A stretch of DNA of 7,357 bases from Burkholderiales bacterium (GTDB lineage: Bacteria > Pseudomonadota > Gammaproteobacteria > Burkholderiales > Usitatibacteraceae), in the NCBI GenBank assembly GCA_017880705.1, contig JADGRS010000149.1, forward strand, positions 1 through 7,357, read 5' to 3'. The notes beneath the pieces are model-generated. The model had not been told where the DNA came from, ran no database searches, and saw only the letters and a program-made list of their open reading frames with translations. Of the stretch, positions 1-6,956 are shown one piece after another. Every line of letters starts with the position of its first letter. The stretch's first letter is position 1. The position numbers and the translations under genes were made by a program.

Positions 1-840
1 GAGGCTGTTGGTGCGCGGGTCGACCGCGATGGCGACCTTCGGGGGCGTCCCCGGCGCCGTCGGGGAGGGCACCGTCTCGGGGATGAGGCGCTGCAGGATC
101 TGCGAGATGTCGATCGCCGATGCGTTCTGCAGGCGGATCACCTGCACATCACCCGAAGCCGGAATGTCGATCGACTGGATGATGCGCTGGATGCGGCGCA
201 CGTTCTCCGCGTAGTCGGTGATGAGGATCGCGTTGTTGTTGGGATACGCAGCGATGAAGTTGTTGGCGGTGACGAGGGGGCGCAGCACCGGCACGAGCTG
301 CACCGCGGACTCGTTCTGCAGCATGAAGACCTGCGTGACGATGCGATCGCCCGGTGTGCGCGCGGCCTGCTCGCCTACCGGTCCCGCGCTCGTCTTCGCT
401 TCGGCTTCCGGAACGATCTTCACGAAGCCGCCGTCTTCCACCGCGGCGTAGCCCTGCACGCGCAGCGTCGAGAGGAGGATCTGGTAGAGCATGTCCTTCG
501 ACACCGGGCGATCCGAGACGATGTTCACCGTGCCGGTCACGCGCGGATCGAGGATGAAGTTGCGCCCGGTGTGCTGGCCGACCGTCTTGATCACCGACTG
601 GATGTCGGCGTTGACGAAGTTCACCGTGATCTTCTCGTCGCCGTTCGAGGTCGTGACCCCCGAGGCGGGGCCGGACGCGGCGGGCGGGGCTGGCGAAGCG
701 GCCGTGGAAGGCGCCTGCGCCAGGGCCGCGAAGCAATGCAGTCCCAGCGCCAAGGCGGCGGGGACGACGCCCAGGCGGGCACGGTATCGACTTAGAAACG
801 TTGTCACGTAGTGGGGCTTCTGCTTTGATTTATCTGGCAT
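1..840 (-). CDS. gspD: Type II secretion secretin GspD, N-terminal part (runs off left edge)
   Basis: This is the outer-membrane secretin that forms the multimeric channel through which the type II system releases folded proteins. I translated 280 codons from the ATG at 840 to the left edge with no stop. A signal peptide ends near residue 43 (hydrophobic VVPAALALGL, then ALAQA), followed by an Ala/Pro/Ser linker. Residues 70-145 match the N0 domain (ITVNFVNADIQSVIKTVGQ, then TGRNFILDPRVTGTVNIVS). Residues 167-225 match the first secretin_N domain (VFMLQNESAVQLVPVLRPL, then NNNAILITDYAENVRRIQRI). Residues 232 onward begin the next such domain (VQVIRLQNASAIDISQILQR). The remaining N domains and the secretin barrel lie outside. 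gspC is 60 bp upstream on the same strand. The start is uncertain: the ATG at 840 has no Shine-Dalgarno and follows a T tract, and a GTG at 807 would give a more compact signal peptide. Confidence 0.95.
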   Translation of the reverse strand, partial: MPDKSKQKPHYVTTFLSRYRARLGVVPAALALGLHCFAALAQAPSTAASPAPPAASGPASGVTTSNGDEKITVNFVNADIQSVIKTVGQHTGRNFILDPRVTGTVNIVSDRPVSKDMLYQILLSTLRVQGYAAVEDGGFVKIVPEAEAKTSAGPVGEQAARTPGDRIVTQVFMLQNESAVQLVPVLRPLVTANNFIAAYPNNNAILITDYAENVRRIQRIIQSIDIPASGDVQVIRLQNASAIDISQILQRLIPETVPSPTAPGTPPKVAIAVDPRTNSL

Positions 841-850
841 TGTAAGACGA

Positions 851-873
851 AAACCGGGGCAAGACCCCGGCTT
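851..873 (-). terminator. Terminator-like hairpin between gspC and gspD
   Basis: Read on the minus strand, arms AAGCCGGGG (873-865) and CCCCGGTTT (859-851) can form a 9-bp stem with one G-U pair around a 5-base loop TCTTG. A short T-rich run (TTTT, then CGTCTT) follows. This looks like a weak intrinsic terminator or attenuator. It sits in the 60-bp gap after the gspC stop and just before the gspD start. The plus strand lacks a T tract after the hairpin, so it fits the direction of gsp transcription. It could instead be an mRNA-processing or stability structure. Confidence 0.5.
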
Positions 874-900
874 CGCGACCGACTCCACATTGAGGAGCGT

Positions 901-1719
901 CTAGGGCTGGATCGCGTAGGAGAGCTGGATCGTCGCGCTGCCGCGCTGGACTTCGGCCTGAATCATCGAAAGCGTCCCGAACTGCTGGTAAAGGCGCGCC
1001 AGGTCGCCCGGCGAGGCGACGTTCTGCCCATTCAATTTCTTGATGATGTCGCCGGGCTGCAGTCCCAGCTTCTGCGCGAGGCTGCCGCCGGGCGCGGCGT
1101 CCATGCGCACGCCCCCGCTCGGGGGCATTCCGATCTGGCCGAGGTATCCGAGTTGTTGGGGATCGCGCAGCGCGTCGTCGAGCTCCTTGCGCGAGAGGCT
1201 GAAGTTGTTCGCGCCGGATTTCGCGACGTTGATCCTGAATCCCGTCACCCGGCTCGCGGTGGAAGTCGCGGCGACGCTCGCGCGGCGCGTGTCGAGATCG
1301 ATGCGCTCGCGCTCGCCGGCGCGCGAGACGATCACGTAGTCGGGCCGCACCTCGAGGAGCTTCACGCCCGGCTGCACCTCGCGATCGACGAAGACCGCGA
1401 GGTCCTTGCCGGCCCCGGTGGAAAAGATCGCCGAAGCCGCGGGCCCCTGGTCGGGCGCGATCACGCCCTTCAACCGCAGTCCCGAGGTCGAGGCGGCGGC
1501 GCCCGGCGAATTCGCGGGCGGGCCCGCGCCGAAAAGCTTCGCCACCGCCGCTAGATTCACCGCCGGCGCGCCGTCGGGCACCGCGGCCACCGGCGCGGGC
1601 GCGACGAATACCCACGTCCAGTGCGCGAGCTGGTAAGCGAGGAGCAGGACGAGCGCGGCCACGACGAGGTTGCCGAAGAGGCCGGGGGCCGCCCTTTGAT
1701 CCGTTGCCAGTGTGGCCAT
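901..1719 (-). CDS. gspC: Type II secretion inner-membrane protein GspC
   Basis: GspC links the inner-membrane platform of the type II secretion system to the GspD secretin and helps select substrates. The 272-residue length is usual for the family. A short cytoplasmic N-terminus is followed by one membrane segment at about residues 15-38 (LFGNLVVAALVLLLAYQLAH) and a Pro/Ala linker. Residues 56-68 (LAAVAKLFG) and 81-145 (LRLKGVIAP, then FVDREVQPGVKLLEV) match the HR domain that contacts secretin N0. A PDZ-like domain occupies about 192-272, with GGSLAQKLGLQPGDIIKKLN as its core. gspD follows 60 bp downstream, the expected order. The ATG at 1719 has no clear Shine-Dalgarno. The solute-binding gene ends 70 bp upstream, so transcription may be independent. 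The stop is TAG. Confidence 0.93.
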   Translation of the reverse strand: MATLATDQRAAPGLFGNLVVAALVLLLAYQLAHWTWVFVAPAPVAAVPDGAPAVNLAAVAKLFGAGPPANSPGAAASTSGLRLKGVIAPDQGPAASAIFSTGAGKDLAVFVDREVQPGVKLLEVRPDYVIVSRAGERERIDLDTRRASVAATSTASRVTGFRINVAKSGANNFSLSRKELDDALRDPQQLGYLGQIGMPPSGGVRMDAAPGGSLAQKLGLQPGDIIKKLNGQNVASPGDLARLYQQFGTLSMIQAEVQRGSATIQLSYAIQP

Positions 1720-1725
1720 CCGGAA

Positions 1726-1754
1726 ATTAGATCATGAAGCGGGCTGTGAGTGAT
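1726..1754 (-). promoter_or_regulatory. Possible gspC promoter (weak), close enough for a leaderless start
   Basis: On the minus strand, TCTAAT (1731-1726) matches 5 of 6 bases of the -10 consensus. A poor -35 (ATCACT, 1754-1749, 3 of 6) lies 17 bases upstream. Only six bases separate the -10 from the gspC ATG, so transcription would begin at or near the start codon and give a leaderless message. That would be consistent with the missing Shine-Dalgarno. The match is short and could be chance. Confidence 0.2.
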
Positions 1755-1765
1755 GCGGACACGCG

Positions 1766-1787
1766 GCTTTGAATCCGCGGACAAACG
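1766..1787 (+). repeat. Third, diverged copy of the ctttgaatccgcc repeat, next to the solute-binding gene stop
   Basis: This 22-base stretch matches 3580-3601 at 19 of 22 positions and in the same orientation. The first 13 bases (gctttgaatccgc) are identical. It begins two bases beyond the TAA stop of the solute-binding gene, in the 70-bp gap before gspC. With the copy at the other end of that gene it makes a direct repeat bracketing the coding region. On the minus strand CGCGG/CCGCG can form a 5-bp stem, but no T tract follows, so I do not call it a terminator. Confidence 0.6.
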
Positions 1788-1789
1788 AC

Positions 1790-3691
1790 TTAGCTCGGCG
1801 GATGGCGGGAGAGGTCGATGTCGAGGTAGCGCCAGGGCTCGTGCGAGAAGGGATGCTTCTTGAAGTTGAGGAGCCAGGGCTGCATCACGATGTTCTGCGC
1901 CTTGTAGGTCTCCACCATCCAGGGCACATAGACGAGGATCAGCTTCACCATGCGCTCGTACAACGCGTTGCGCTCGGGGCCGTCGGGAAGGAGCTTCGCC
2001 TTCTCGTAGAGCGCGTTGTATTCGGGCAGGTCGAACATCGCGTAGTTGGTCTGCCCGATGGAGGCTTTCCAGAACAGCTGGAGGAAGTTCTCGCCGTCGG
2101 GATAGTCGGCGATCCATCCGTAGCTGAACGACTGCACCTTGCCGAGCTGCGCCTGCTTGCGAAGCTCCGGCAGCTTCTCCACCTTGCCGAAGGTCACGCG
2201 CACGCCGATGTCGTCCATCGATCTCTTCCACAGCTCGTTCCTCTGCCGCTCGCGCACCGTGGGAATGGAGGCGTGCTCGAAAGAAAGGGGCGACCCGTCG
2301 GGATTCTCGCGATAGCCGTCGCCGTCGCGGTCGACGAAGCCGAACATGTCGAGGAGCGCCTTCGCCTTCGCCGGGTTGTACTCGAGGGTCGGGCTCACGA
2401 ACTTCGGGTCGTATCCCGCGACCGCCGGGGGCAGCGGCGAGTAAGCGCGCGTCGACTGGTGCTTGTCGAGGATCGCGATCTGCTCGTCGATGCGAAACGC
2501 CATGGCGATCGCGCGCCGCAGCGCCACGCGCTCGGGCGAGTAGCCGCCCACGTCGTTCCTCCTGCCGTCGATCTCGGGCAGCAGGTTGAAGGTCGTGTAA
2601 GTCGTGTAGGCGATCTCGTCGGGCGTGGTGCGCAGGCCCTTCTTGCGCAGGTTCGGCGCGAGCGCTCCGCCGGGCATCGCGATCTGCGCGAACTCCTCGG
2701 GGAGCGGGCGGATGTAGTCGTGCTCGCCGTTGAGGAACGAGAGCCAGCGCGGCTGCGCCTCCTCGATCACGTAGATCTCGATGCGGCCGACGATCGGGAT
2801 GCGCTTGCCGCGCAGGTTCGCGGCGATCTGCCTCGAGTACGCGTCTTCGCCGCCCACGCTCTCGAAGGTCTCCTCGCGGAAATCGGGATTCGCCTCGAGC
2901 ACCACGCGCGAGCCGCGCACCCACTCCTTGAGGAAGTAGGGGCCGGTGCCGACCGGATGGGCGTGGAAATCGTCTCCGTAGTATTCGCGCACCTCGCGAG
3001 CGATGGCGGCCGTGGCCGGCAACGCGAGCACGTAGGGGAATCCGAAGTCCGTATTGTTGAGGCGGATGCGCAGCGTGTAACGGTCTAGCGCGACCAGCCC
3101 CTCGACGGGCCGGTCGTAGTCGAAGCGCTGCGTCTTCTTCGCCTCGGCCATCAGCGCGTCCGCGCCCCTGATCTTTCCCTCGACGAGGAACAGCCACTGG
3201 CTGGTGAGCTTCGGGTCGAGGAGGCGCTTGATCGAATAGACGTAGTCCTGGGCGACGAGCTCGCGGCGCGCGCCCCGGAACGCGGCATCGGGCGTGAAGT
3301 AGACGCCGCGCTTGATGCGGATCGTGAACGTGGTTCCATCGGCGCTCACTTCGGGAAGCGCCGCCGCCGCGCGCGGCCTCAGCTTCGCGGGGCGCGCGAG
3401 GTAGTCGTACTCGAGGAGGGAATCGAAGATCTGGTCGTTGATCGACCCGCTCATCTCGTCGCTCTCGGCTTGCGGGTCGAGCTTGCTTTCCGCGCTCGGG
3501 GAGGCCGTCCGCACCACCTTTCGCATGTCGGCCGCCTCAACAGCGGTGGCGAGAAAGAGTGCGACCAGGCACGCAAAGAGCTTTGAATCCGCCGATGAAC
3601 GCCGATGAACGCCGCAAAGTCCCTTGGTGAGAAGGCTTGCCGGACGAGCGCTCACGAAGACAGGACTTGCTCCTGGGGTAACGGCGTTCAT
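1790..3691 (-). CDS. Extracellular solute-binding protein, family 5 (peptide/dipeptide-binding type)
   Basis: This is a periplasmic binding protein of the SBP_bac_5 (OppA/DppA-like) family, which captures peptides or other small solutes for an ABC importer. Typical stretches are INDQIFDSLLEYDYL near residue 85, PVGTGPYFLKEWVRGSRVVL near 250, AYSPLPPAV near 420, FGFVDRDGDGYRENPDGSP near 450 and SYGWIADYPDGENFLQLFW near 525. The open frame gives 633 residues, slightly long because of the N-terminus. A signal-peptide core (LFACLVALFLATA, then VEAAD) lies only at about residues 38-55. The start is unsettled: the ATG at 3691 and a GTG at 3655 both lie inside a repeat element, and neither has a well-placed Shine-Dalgarno. 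No permease or ATPase gene is visible, so the ligand is unknown and it may be an orphan receptor. Family assignment is firm; specificity is not. Confidence 0.9.
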   Translation of the reverse strand: MNAVTPGASPVFVSARPASLLTKGLCGVHRRSSADSKLFACLVALFLATAVEAADMRKVVRTASPSAESKLDPQAESDEMSGSINDQIFDSLLEYDYLARPAKLRPRAAAALPEVSADGTTFTIRIKRGVYFTPDAAFRGARRELVAQDYVYSIKRLLDPKLTSQWLFLVEGKIRGADALMAEAKKTQRFDYDRPVEGLVALDRYTLRIRLNNTDFGFPYVLALPATAAIAREVREYYGDDFHAHPVGTGPYFLKEWVRGSRVVLEANPDFREETFESVGGEDAYSRQIAANLRGKRIPIVGRIEIYVIEEAQPRWLSFLNGEHDYIRPLPEEFAQIAMPGGALAPNLRKKGLRTTPDEIAYTTYTTFNLLPEIDGRRNDVGGYSPERVALRRAIAMAFRIDEQIAILDKHQSTRAYSPLPPAVAGYDPKFVSPTLEYNPAKAKALLDMFGFVDRDGDGYRENPDGSPLSFEHASIPTVRERQRNELWKRSMDDIGVRVTFGKVEKLPELRKQAQLGKVQSFSYGWIADYPDGENFLQLFWKASIGQTNYAMFDLPEYNALYEKAKLLPDGPERNALYERMVKLILVYVPWMVETYKAQNIVMQPWLLNFKKHPFSHEPWRYLDIDLSRHPPS

Positions 3692-3708
3692 CGGCGGATA
3701 AAGCTTTG
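3574..3708. repeat. Inverted-repeat element of about 135 bp overlapping the solute-binding gene start
   Basis: The left arm (3574-3614) reads caaag-agctttgaatccgcc followed by two gatgaacgcc units. The right arm (3682-3708) is its reverse complement with one such unit and two 2-base gaps (CAAAG, CTTT, ATCCGCCGATGAACGCC). About 67 bases separate them. Each arm tip has a small palindrome (CAAAG/CTTTG). The inner part has short self-complementary stretches (CAGGA/TCCTG, GTGAG/CTCAC). The architecture resembles a REP-pair or MITE-like element with no coding capacity of its own. I see no clear target-site duplication. It is read through by the solute-binding frame, contributing residues such as GVHRRSSADSK. 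Confidence 0.7.
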
Positions 3709-3711
3709 AGC

Positions 3712-3725
3712 GCCGCGAATGCGGC
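3712..3725. other. Small hairpin at the NTF2-like gene stop codon
   Basis: GCCGC and GCGGC form a 5-bp perfect stem with a 4-base loop, overlapping the last base of the TAG stop (3727-3725) and abutting the inverted-repeat element. On the minus strand the following bases (GCTCAAAGCTTTATCC) are not a proper T tract. It is at best a weak terminator or a repeat-associated palindrome. Confidence 0.3.
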
Positions 3726-4174
3726 TAATGCAGCGTGTGCGAGGGCGGGGCCGCTTCTTCGCGGCGCGGCTGGGCTTCGGCGGGAGCGGGCGCCGCATGG
3801 TGGATCACCATCCGCCAGCCGCCGTCGGTGAGCTCGAAGACGTTGGTCGCGAGGATCGAGGTCACGTTCGCATGCTCTCCGGGAGGCGCGACCAGCTCGA
3901 TCACCGTGTGCACAGCAAGGGTCTGGCTGTCGAAGACGCGCGCCTCGGTCGTGCGCACTCGCAACTGCGATCCGCCGGCGAAGATCTGCGCCCAGCTCTC
4001 GCGCACCGCCTCGAACCCGATGAGGCGCGGCCCCTGCGGATGGATGCACACCACGTCGTCGCTCGCTGCCCACACCGCCATCATCGCCGCGAGGTCGCCG
4101 CGCTCGAACGCGTCGTAGAACGCGGTCTCGGCGTCGTCGGGCGTGGGGAAGAGCCTGCTTCGGGGACGGGGCAT
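3725..4174 (-). CDS. NTF2-like / SnoaL-type small protein (DUF4440-like)
   Basis: This predicted 149-residue cytoplasmic protein has the cone-shaped NTF2-like fold. An N-terminal helix pair ([20 protein letters not shown], about 13-32) is followed by [20 protein letters not shown] (about 35-53), the helix [12 protein letters not shown], and beta strands with a closing [14 protein letters not shown]. The W..D/HP.G pattern and the ending GGWRMVIHH are characteristic. Family members range from steroid isomerases and polyketide cyclases to proteins of unknown role, so no reaction can be assigned. The tail after residue 128 is Pro/Ala/Glu-rich and probably disordered. It is transcribed divergently from the ior-like genes from a shared 95-bp region, with no clear Shine-Dalgarno before its ATG. 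The solute-binding gene follows 33 bp downstream, so the two may share a transcript. Confidence 0.85.
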   Translation of the reverse strand: MPRPRSRLFPTPDDAETAFYDAFERGDLAAMMAVWAASDDVVCIHPQGPRLIGFEAVRESWAQIFAGGSQLRVRTTEARVFDSQTLAVHTVIELVAPPGEHANVTSILATNVFELTDGGWRMVIHHAAPAPAEAQPRREEAAPPSHTLH

Positions 4175-4201
4175 CGGGGTGGGCGCTTGGGAGGCGACGG
4201 C

Positions 4202-4230
4202 ATGATAGCAAAGGCATGCAAAGGCATAAT
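4202..4230 (+). promoter_or_regulatory. Candidate ior promoter with a 10-bp tandem repeat in its spacer
   Basis: ATGATA (4202-4207, 4 of 6 to the -35 consensus) and CATAAT (4225-4230, 5 of 6 to the -10) are separated by exactly 17 bases. The spacer and -10 contain two perfect head-to-tail copies of GCAAAGGCAT (4208-4217 and 4218-4227). Transcription would begin near 4237, about 33 bases before the ATG of the small subunit. On the opposite strand TATCAT (4207-4202) is a 5-of-6 -10 for the NTF2-like gene, so two promoters may overlap here. The tandem repeat is a plausible regulator-binding site. The repeat is seen directly; the promoter role is inferred. Confidence 0.45.
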
Positions 4231-4269
4231 AAGCGGCTCCGCCCCTTCTTTTTCACATCCGGGATTCCC

Positions 4270-4743
4270 ATGGCCAAATTCTTCGTCAACGGCGTGCAGG
4301 TGGACTTCAACGCCGCCCCCGACACCCCGCTCCTGTGGGCGCTGCGCGACCAGCTCGGCCTCACCGGCACCAAGTTCGGCTGCGGCATGGCGCTGTGCGG
4401 CGCATGCACCGTCCACGTCGATCAGCAGCCCGTGCGCTCGTGTGTGACGCCCGTTTCCGCGATCGAGGGCAAGCGAGTGGTGACGATCGAGGGCATCTCC
4501 GAAACGTCGCAGGGCCCCACGGCGCGCGCGGTGAAGGCGGCGTGGATCGACAAGGACGTCGTGCAGTGCGGCTACTGCCAGTCGGGGCAGGTCATGAGCG
4601 CGGTGGCGCTGCTGCAGAAGAACAAGTCGCCTTCCGATGCGGACATCGACGCCGCCATGAGCGGAAACATCTGCCGCTGCGGAACCTACCAACGGGTGCG
4701 CGAGGCGATCAAGAGCGCCGCGGCCTCGCTCAAGAAAGCCTGA
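4270..4743 (+). CDS. iorA: [2Fe-2S] small subunit of an isoquinoline 1-oxidoreductase-type molybdenum hydroxylase
   Basis: This is the electron-transfer subunit (157 residues) of a xanthine-dehydrogenase-family enzyme of the IorAB type. It passes electrons from the molybdenum centre through two iron-sulfur clusters. An N-terminal ferredoxin-like domain carries cysteines C38, C43, C46 and C58 ([15 protein letters not shown], then RSCV). The C-terminal helical domain carries C100, C103, C135 and C137 ([15 protein letters not shown] and GNICRCGTY). All eight ligands are present. I chose the ATG at 4270 because family proteins begin with the first beta strand ([10 protein letters not shown]). An upstream in-frame ATG at 4216 would lie inside the tandem repeat and add an unrelated tail. 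No signal peptide is visible, so it probably co-exports with the Tat-bearing large subunit 8 bp downstream. The substrate is unknown; the gene symbol reflects family, not proven isoquinoline activity. Confidence 0.93.
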   Translation: MAKFFVNGVQVDFNAAPDTPLLWALRDQLGLTGTKFGCGMALCGACTVHVDQQPVRSCVTPVSAIEGKRVVTIEGISETSQGPTARAVKAAWIDKDVVQCGYCQSGQVMSAVALLQKNKSPSDADIDAAMSGNICRCGTYQRVREAIKSAAASLKKA

Positions 4744-4746
4744 GGA
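4742..4746 (+). promoter_or_regulatory. Ribosome-binding site of the IorB-like gene
   Basis: GAGGA overlaps the TGA stop of the small subunit (4741-4743) and ends 5 bases before the ATG at 4752. This supports that ATG as the start and implies translational coupling of the two subunits. Confidence 0.65.
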
Positions 4747-4751
4747 CAGCC

Positions 4752-6905
4752 ATGAACGTGAAATCGATCTCGCGCCGGCGTTTCCTGGAATCGTCCGCCG
4801 CCCTCGCGGGCGGGCTCGTGATCTCCTTCTGGCTGCCGGGCGGGGGCGGGCGCAATGCGTTCGCCCAGGCGCCGCAGCCGCCGAAAATTTCTCCGAACGC
4901 CTTCCTTCGCATCGGCAAGGACGGCTCGATCACGGTGGTGGTGAAGCACCTCGAGTTCGGCCAGGGCGTGACGACCTCGCTGCCGATGATCCTGTGCGAG
5001 GAGCTCGAGTGCGACTGGGCGAAGGTGCGCTACGAGCTCGCGCCCGCGGGCGCCGAGTACGTTCACACGGCTTTCGGCATCCAGCTCACCGGCGGCTCGT
5101 CCTCGGTGTGGAACTCCTACGACCAGCTTCGCACGGTGGGCGCGCAGGCGCGCGCGATGCTCGTGCAGGCCGCGGCGAACCAGTGGAAGGCGAAGCCGGC
5201 GGATCTGCGCGCGGAGAAGGGATTCGTGATCGGCCCGGGAGGCAAGAGGCTTTCCTATGGCCAGCTCGCCGAGGCGGCGGGCAAGCTCCCGGTCCCCGAC
5301 AAGGTTGTCCTCAAGGATCCGAAGGCCTTCACGATCATCGGCCAACCCACCAGGCGCATCGATTCCCTCGAGAAGGTCGAGGGCAACGCGAAGTTCGGCC
5401 TGGACGTGCAGAGGAAGAACCTGCACACCGCGGTCGTCGCGCGCCCGCCGGTGTTCGGTGCCGTCGTGAAGAAGCTCGACGCGGAGAAGGTGAAGTCCGT
5501 CCCCGGCGTGACGCACGTGGTCGAGCTGCGCGACGGCGTGGCGGTGGTCGGGCGGAATTTCTGGGCGGCGAAGAAGGGCCGCGATGCGCTCGAGATCGAA
5601 TGGGACCTCGGGCCCAACGCGAAGCTCTCGACGGCGGATCTCAAGGCGCAGTTCGCCGAGACCGCGAAGACGCCCGGCAAGGCCGCGAAGAAGGCCGACG
5701 ACGCCGAGGCGATGAAGGGCGCGGCGAAGACGATCCTCGCCGAGTACAGCGTTCCCTTCCTCGCCCATGCACCAATGGAGCCCCTCAATTGCACTGTGGA
5801 GGTGCAAGCCGATGGTGCGGAGATCTGGGTCGGCTCCCAAATGCAGGGCGTCGATCAAGCGGCGGCGGCGAAGATGCTCGGCCTCAAGCCCGAGCAGGTG
5901 AAGCTCAACACGATGCTCGCGGGCGGCGGCTTCGGCCGGCGCGCCAATCCGGTTTCCGACTATGTGGTCGAGGCATGCGAGGTCGCGAAGAAGGTCAAGG
6001 TGCCGGTCAAGGTCGTGTGGACTCGCGAGGACGACATCCGCGGCGGCTACTACCGGCCGATGTACGCGCACCGCGTGGAAACCGGCCTCGACGCGCAGGG
6101 AAAGATCGTCGCGTGGAGCCACACGATCGTCGGCCCCTCGATCATGGCGGGGACGCCGTTCGAGGCGATGATGGTGAAGGACGGCCTCGATCCCACCAGC
6201 ACCGAGGGCGTGTCCGACACGCCCTACGATCTGCCGAACATGAGCGTCACCCTGCACACCGTGAATCCCGGCGTGCCGGTGCTCTGGTGGCGCTCCGTCG
6301 GCAACTCGCACACCGCGTTCGTGATGGAGACGATGATCGACGAGCTCGCCGCCGCGGCGAACCAGGATCCGGTGGCGTATCGCCGCGCTCTCCTCGGAAA
6401 ACACCCGAACGTGACGCGCGTGCTCGACCTCGCCGCATCGAAAGCGGGATGGGGATCGCCCTTGGCGAAGGGACGCGCGCGCGGCATCGCCGTTCACGAA
6501 TCGTTCGGCAGCATTTGCGCGCAGGTGGCGGAAGTGTCGCTGGATGGCAACGAAATCCGCGTGCACAAGGTGACCGCCGCGTTCGACTGCGGGCTCGTCG
6601 TGAATCCCCTCACGGTGGAAGCGCAGTTGCAGAGCGCGATCGCCTTCGGGCTCTCGGGCGCGCTCTTCGGCGAGATCACGTTCAAGGAGGGCCGCGTCGA
6701 GCAGTCGAATTTCCACGACTACCGCGTGCTGCGCATGAACGAGATGCCGCGGGTGGAAGTGTTCCTGGTGCCCGGTGGCGAGAGGCCCACCGGCGTGGGC
6801 GAGCCGGGCACGCCGCCGGTGGCTCCGGCGGTCGCGAACGCGCTCTTCGCGCTGACGGGAAAGCGCGCCCGCTCGCTGCCGCTCGCGACCCAGAAGTGGG
6901 CGTGA
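4752..6905 (+). CDS. iorB: Molybdopterin large subunit, IorB-like, with Tat signal
   Basis: This is the catalytic subunit (717 residues) expected to bind molybdopterin cytosine dinucleotide and hydroxylate an aromatic N-heterocycle or aldehyde-like substrate with water-derived oxygen. A twin-arginine signal ([15 protein letters not shown], residues 7-21, ending near AFAQA at 36-40) directs folded export. Family motifs include [15 protein letters not shown] (66-80), PMEPLN (341-346), the glycine-rich GGGFGRR (391-397), a DCGLVVNP segment (612-619) and [12 protein letters not shown] (681-692). E684 is at the position of the catalytic base glutamate of the xanthine dehydrogenase family. Length is normal for IorB. 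GAGGA just before the ATG, overlapping the small-subunit stop, is a good ribosome-binding site, so the pair is co-translated. Neither a cytochrome c electron-acceptor gene nor an XdhC-type cofactor-maturation gene follows. Confidence 0.94.
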   Translation: MNVKSISRRRFLESSAALAGGLVISFWLPGGGGRNAFAQAPQPPKISPNAFLRIGKDGSITVVVKHLEFGQGVTTSLPMILCEELECDWAKVRYELAPAGAEYVHTAFGIQLTGGSSSVWNSYDQLRTVGAQARAMLVQAAANQWKAKPADLRAEKGFVIGPGGKRLSYGQLAEAAGKLPVPDKVVLKDPKAFTIIGQPTRRIDSLEKVEGNAKFGLDVQRKNLHTAVVARPPVFGAVVKKLDAEKVKSVPGVTHVVELRDGVAVVGRNFWAAKKGRDALEIEWDLGPNAKLSTADLKAQFAETAKTPGKAAKKADDAEAMKGAAKTILAEYSVPFLAHAPMEPLNCTVEVQADGAEIWVGSQMQGVDQAAAAKMLGLKPEQVKLNTMLAGGGFGRRANPVSDYVVEACEVAKKVKVPVKVVWTREDDIRGGYYRPMYAHRVETGLDAQGKIVAWSHTIVGPSIMAGTPFEAMMVKDGLDPTSTEGVSDTPYDLPNMSVTLHTVNPGVPVLWWRSVGNSHTAFVMETMIDELAAAANQDPVAYRRALLGKHPNVTRVLDLAASKAGWGSPLAKGRARGIAVHESFGSICAQVAEVSLDGNEIRVHKVTAAFDCGLVVNPLTVEAQLQSAIAFGLSGALFGEITFKEGRVEQSNFHDYRVLRMNEMPRVEVFLVPGGERPTGVGEPGTPPVAPAVANALFALTGKRARSLPLATQKWA

Positions 6906-6925
6906 GCTCCAGCGGCGGCGTTGCT

Positions 6926-6956
6926 GCGATGCACCAAAAAGAGGATTGTGCATTGC
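6926..6956. promoter_or_regulatory. Inverted repeat, possible operator
   Basis: Arms GCGATGCAC (6926-6934) and GTGCATTGC (6948-6956) pair over 9 positions with one G-T mismatch, around a 13-base spacer that includes AAAAAGAGG. The TGCAC/GTGCA halves resemble NtrC half-sites, but the spacing is 6 bases longer than the usual site. It lies in the 150-bp gap after the IorB-like gene and immediately before a sigma-54-like sequence. A transcription-factor site is plausible; the factor is not established. Confidence 0.35.

Noticed and set aside
1769..3088. Long plus-strand open frame (439 codons) opposite the solute-binding gene
   Set aside because: It is antisense to a clear family-5 binding protein and its product is a repetitive Arg/Val/Leu/Glu-rich sequence with no domain; long antisense frames are expected at this G+C.
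4231..4255. gcgg/ccgc followed by ttcttttt considered as an intrinsic terminator
   Set aside because: The stem is only 3-4 bp with a tiny loop, and it would lie between the ior promoter candidate and its gene.
4216..4269. ATG at 4216 as start of the small subunit
   Set aside because: It would add 18 residues not typical of the family, lies inside the tandem repeat, and precedes the predicted transcription start.
4335..4751. Upstream extension of the IorB-like frame
   Set aside because: It overlaps the small subunit in another frame and reads as low-complexity Arg/Gly/His. The ATG at 4752 has a ribosome-binding site and is directly followed by the Tat signal.
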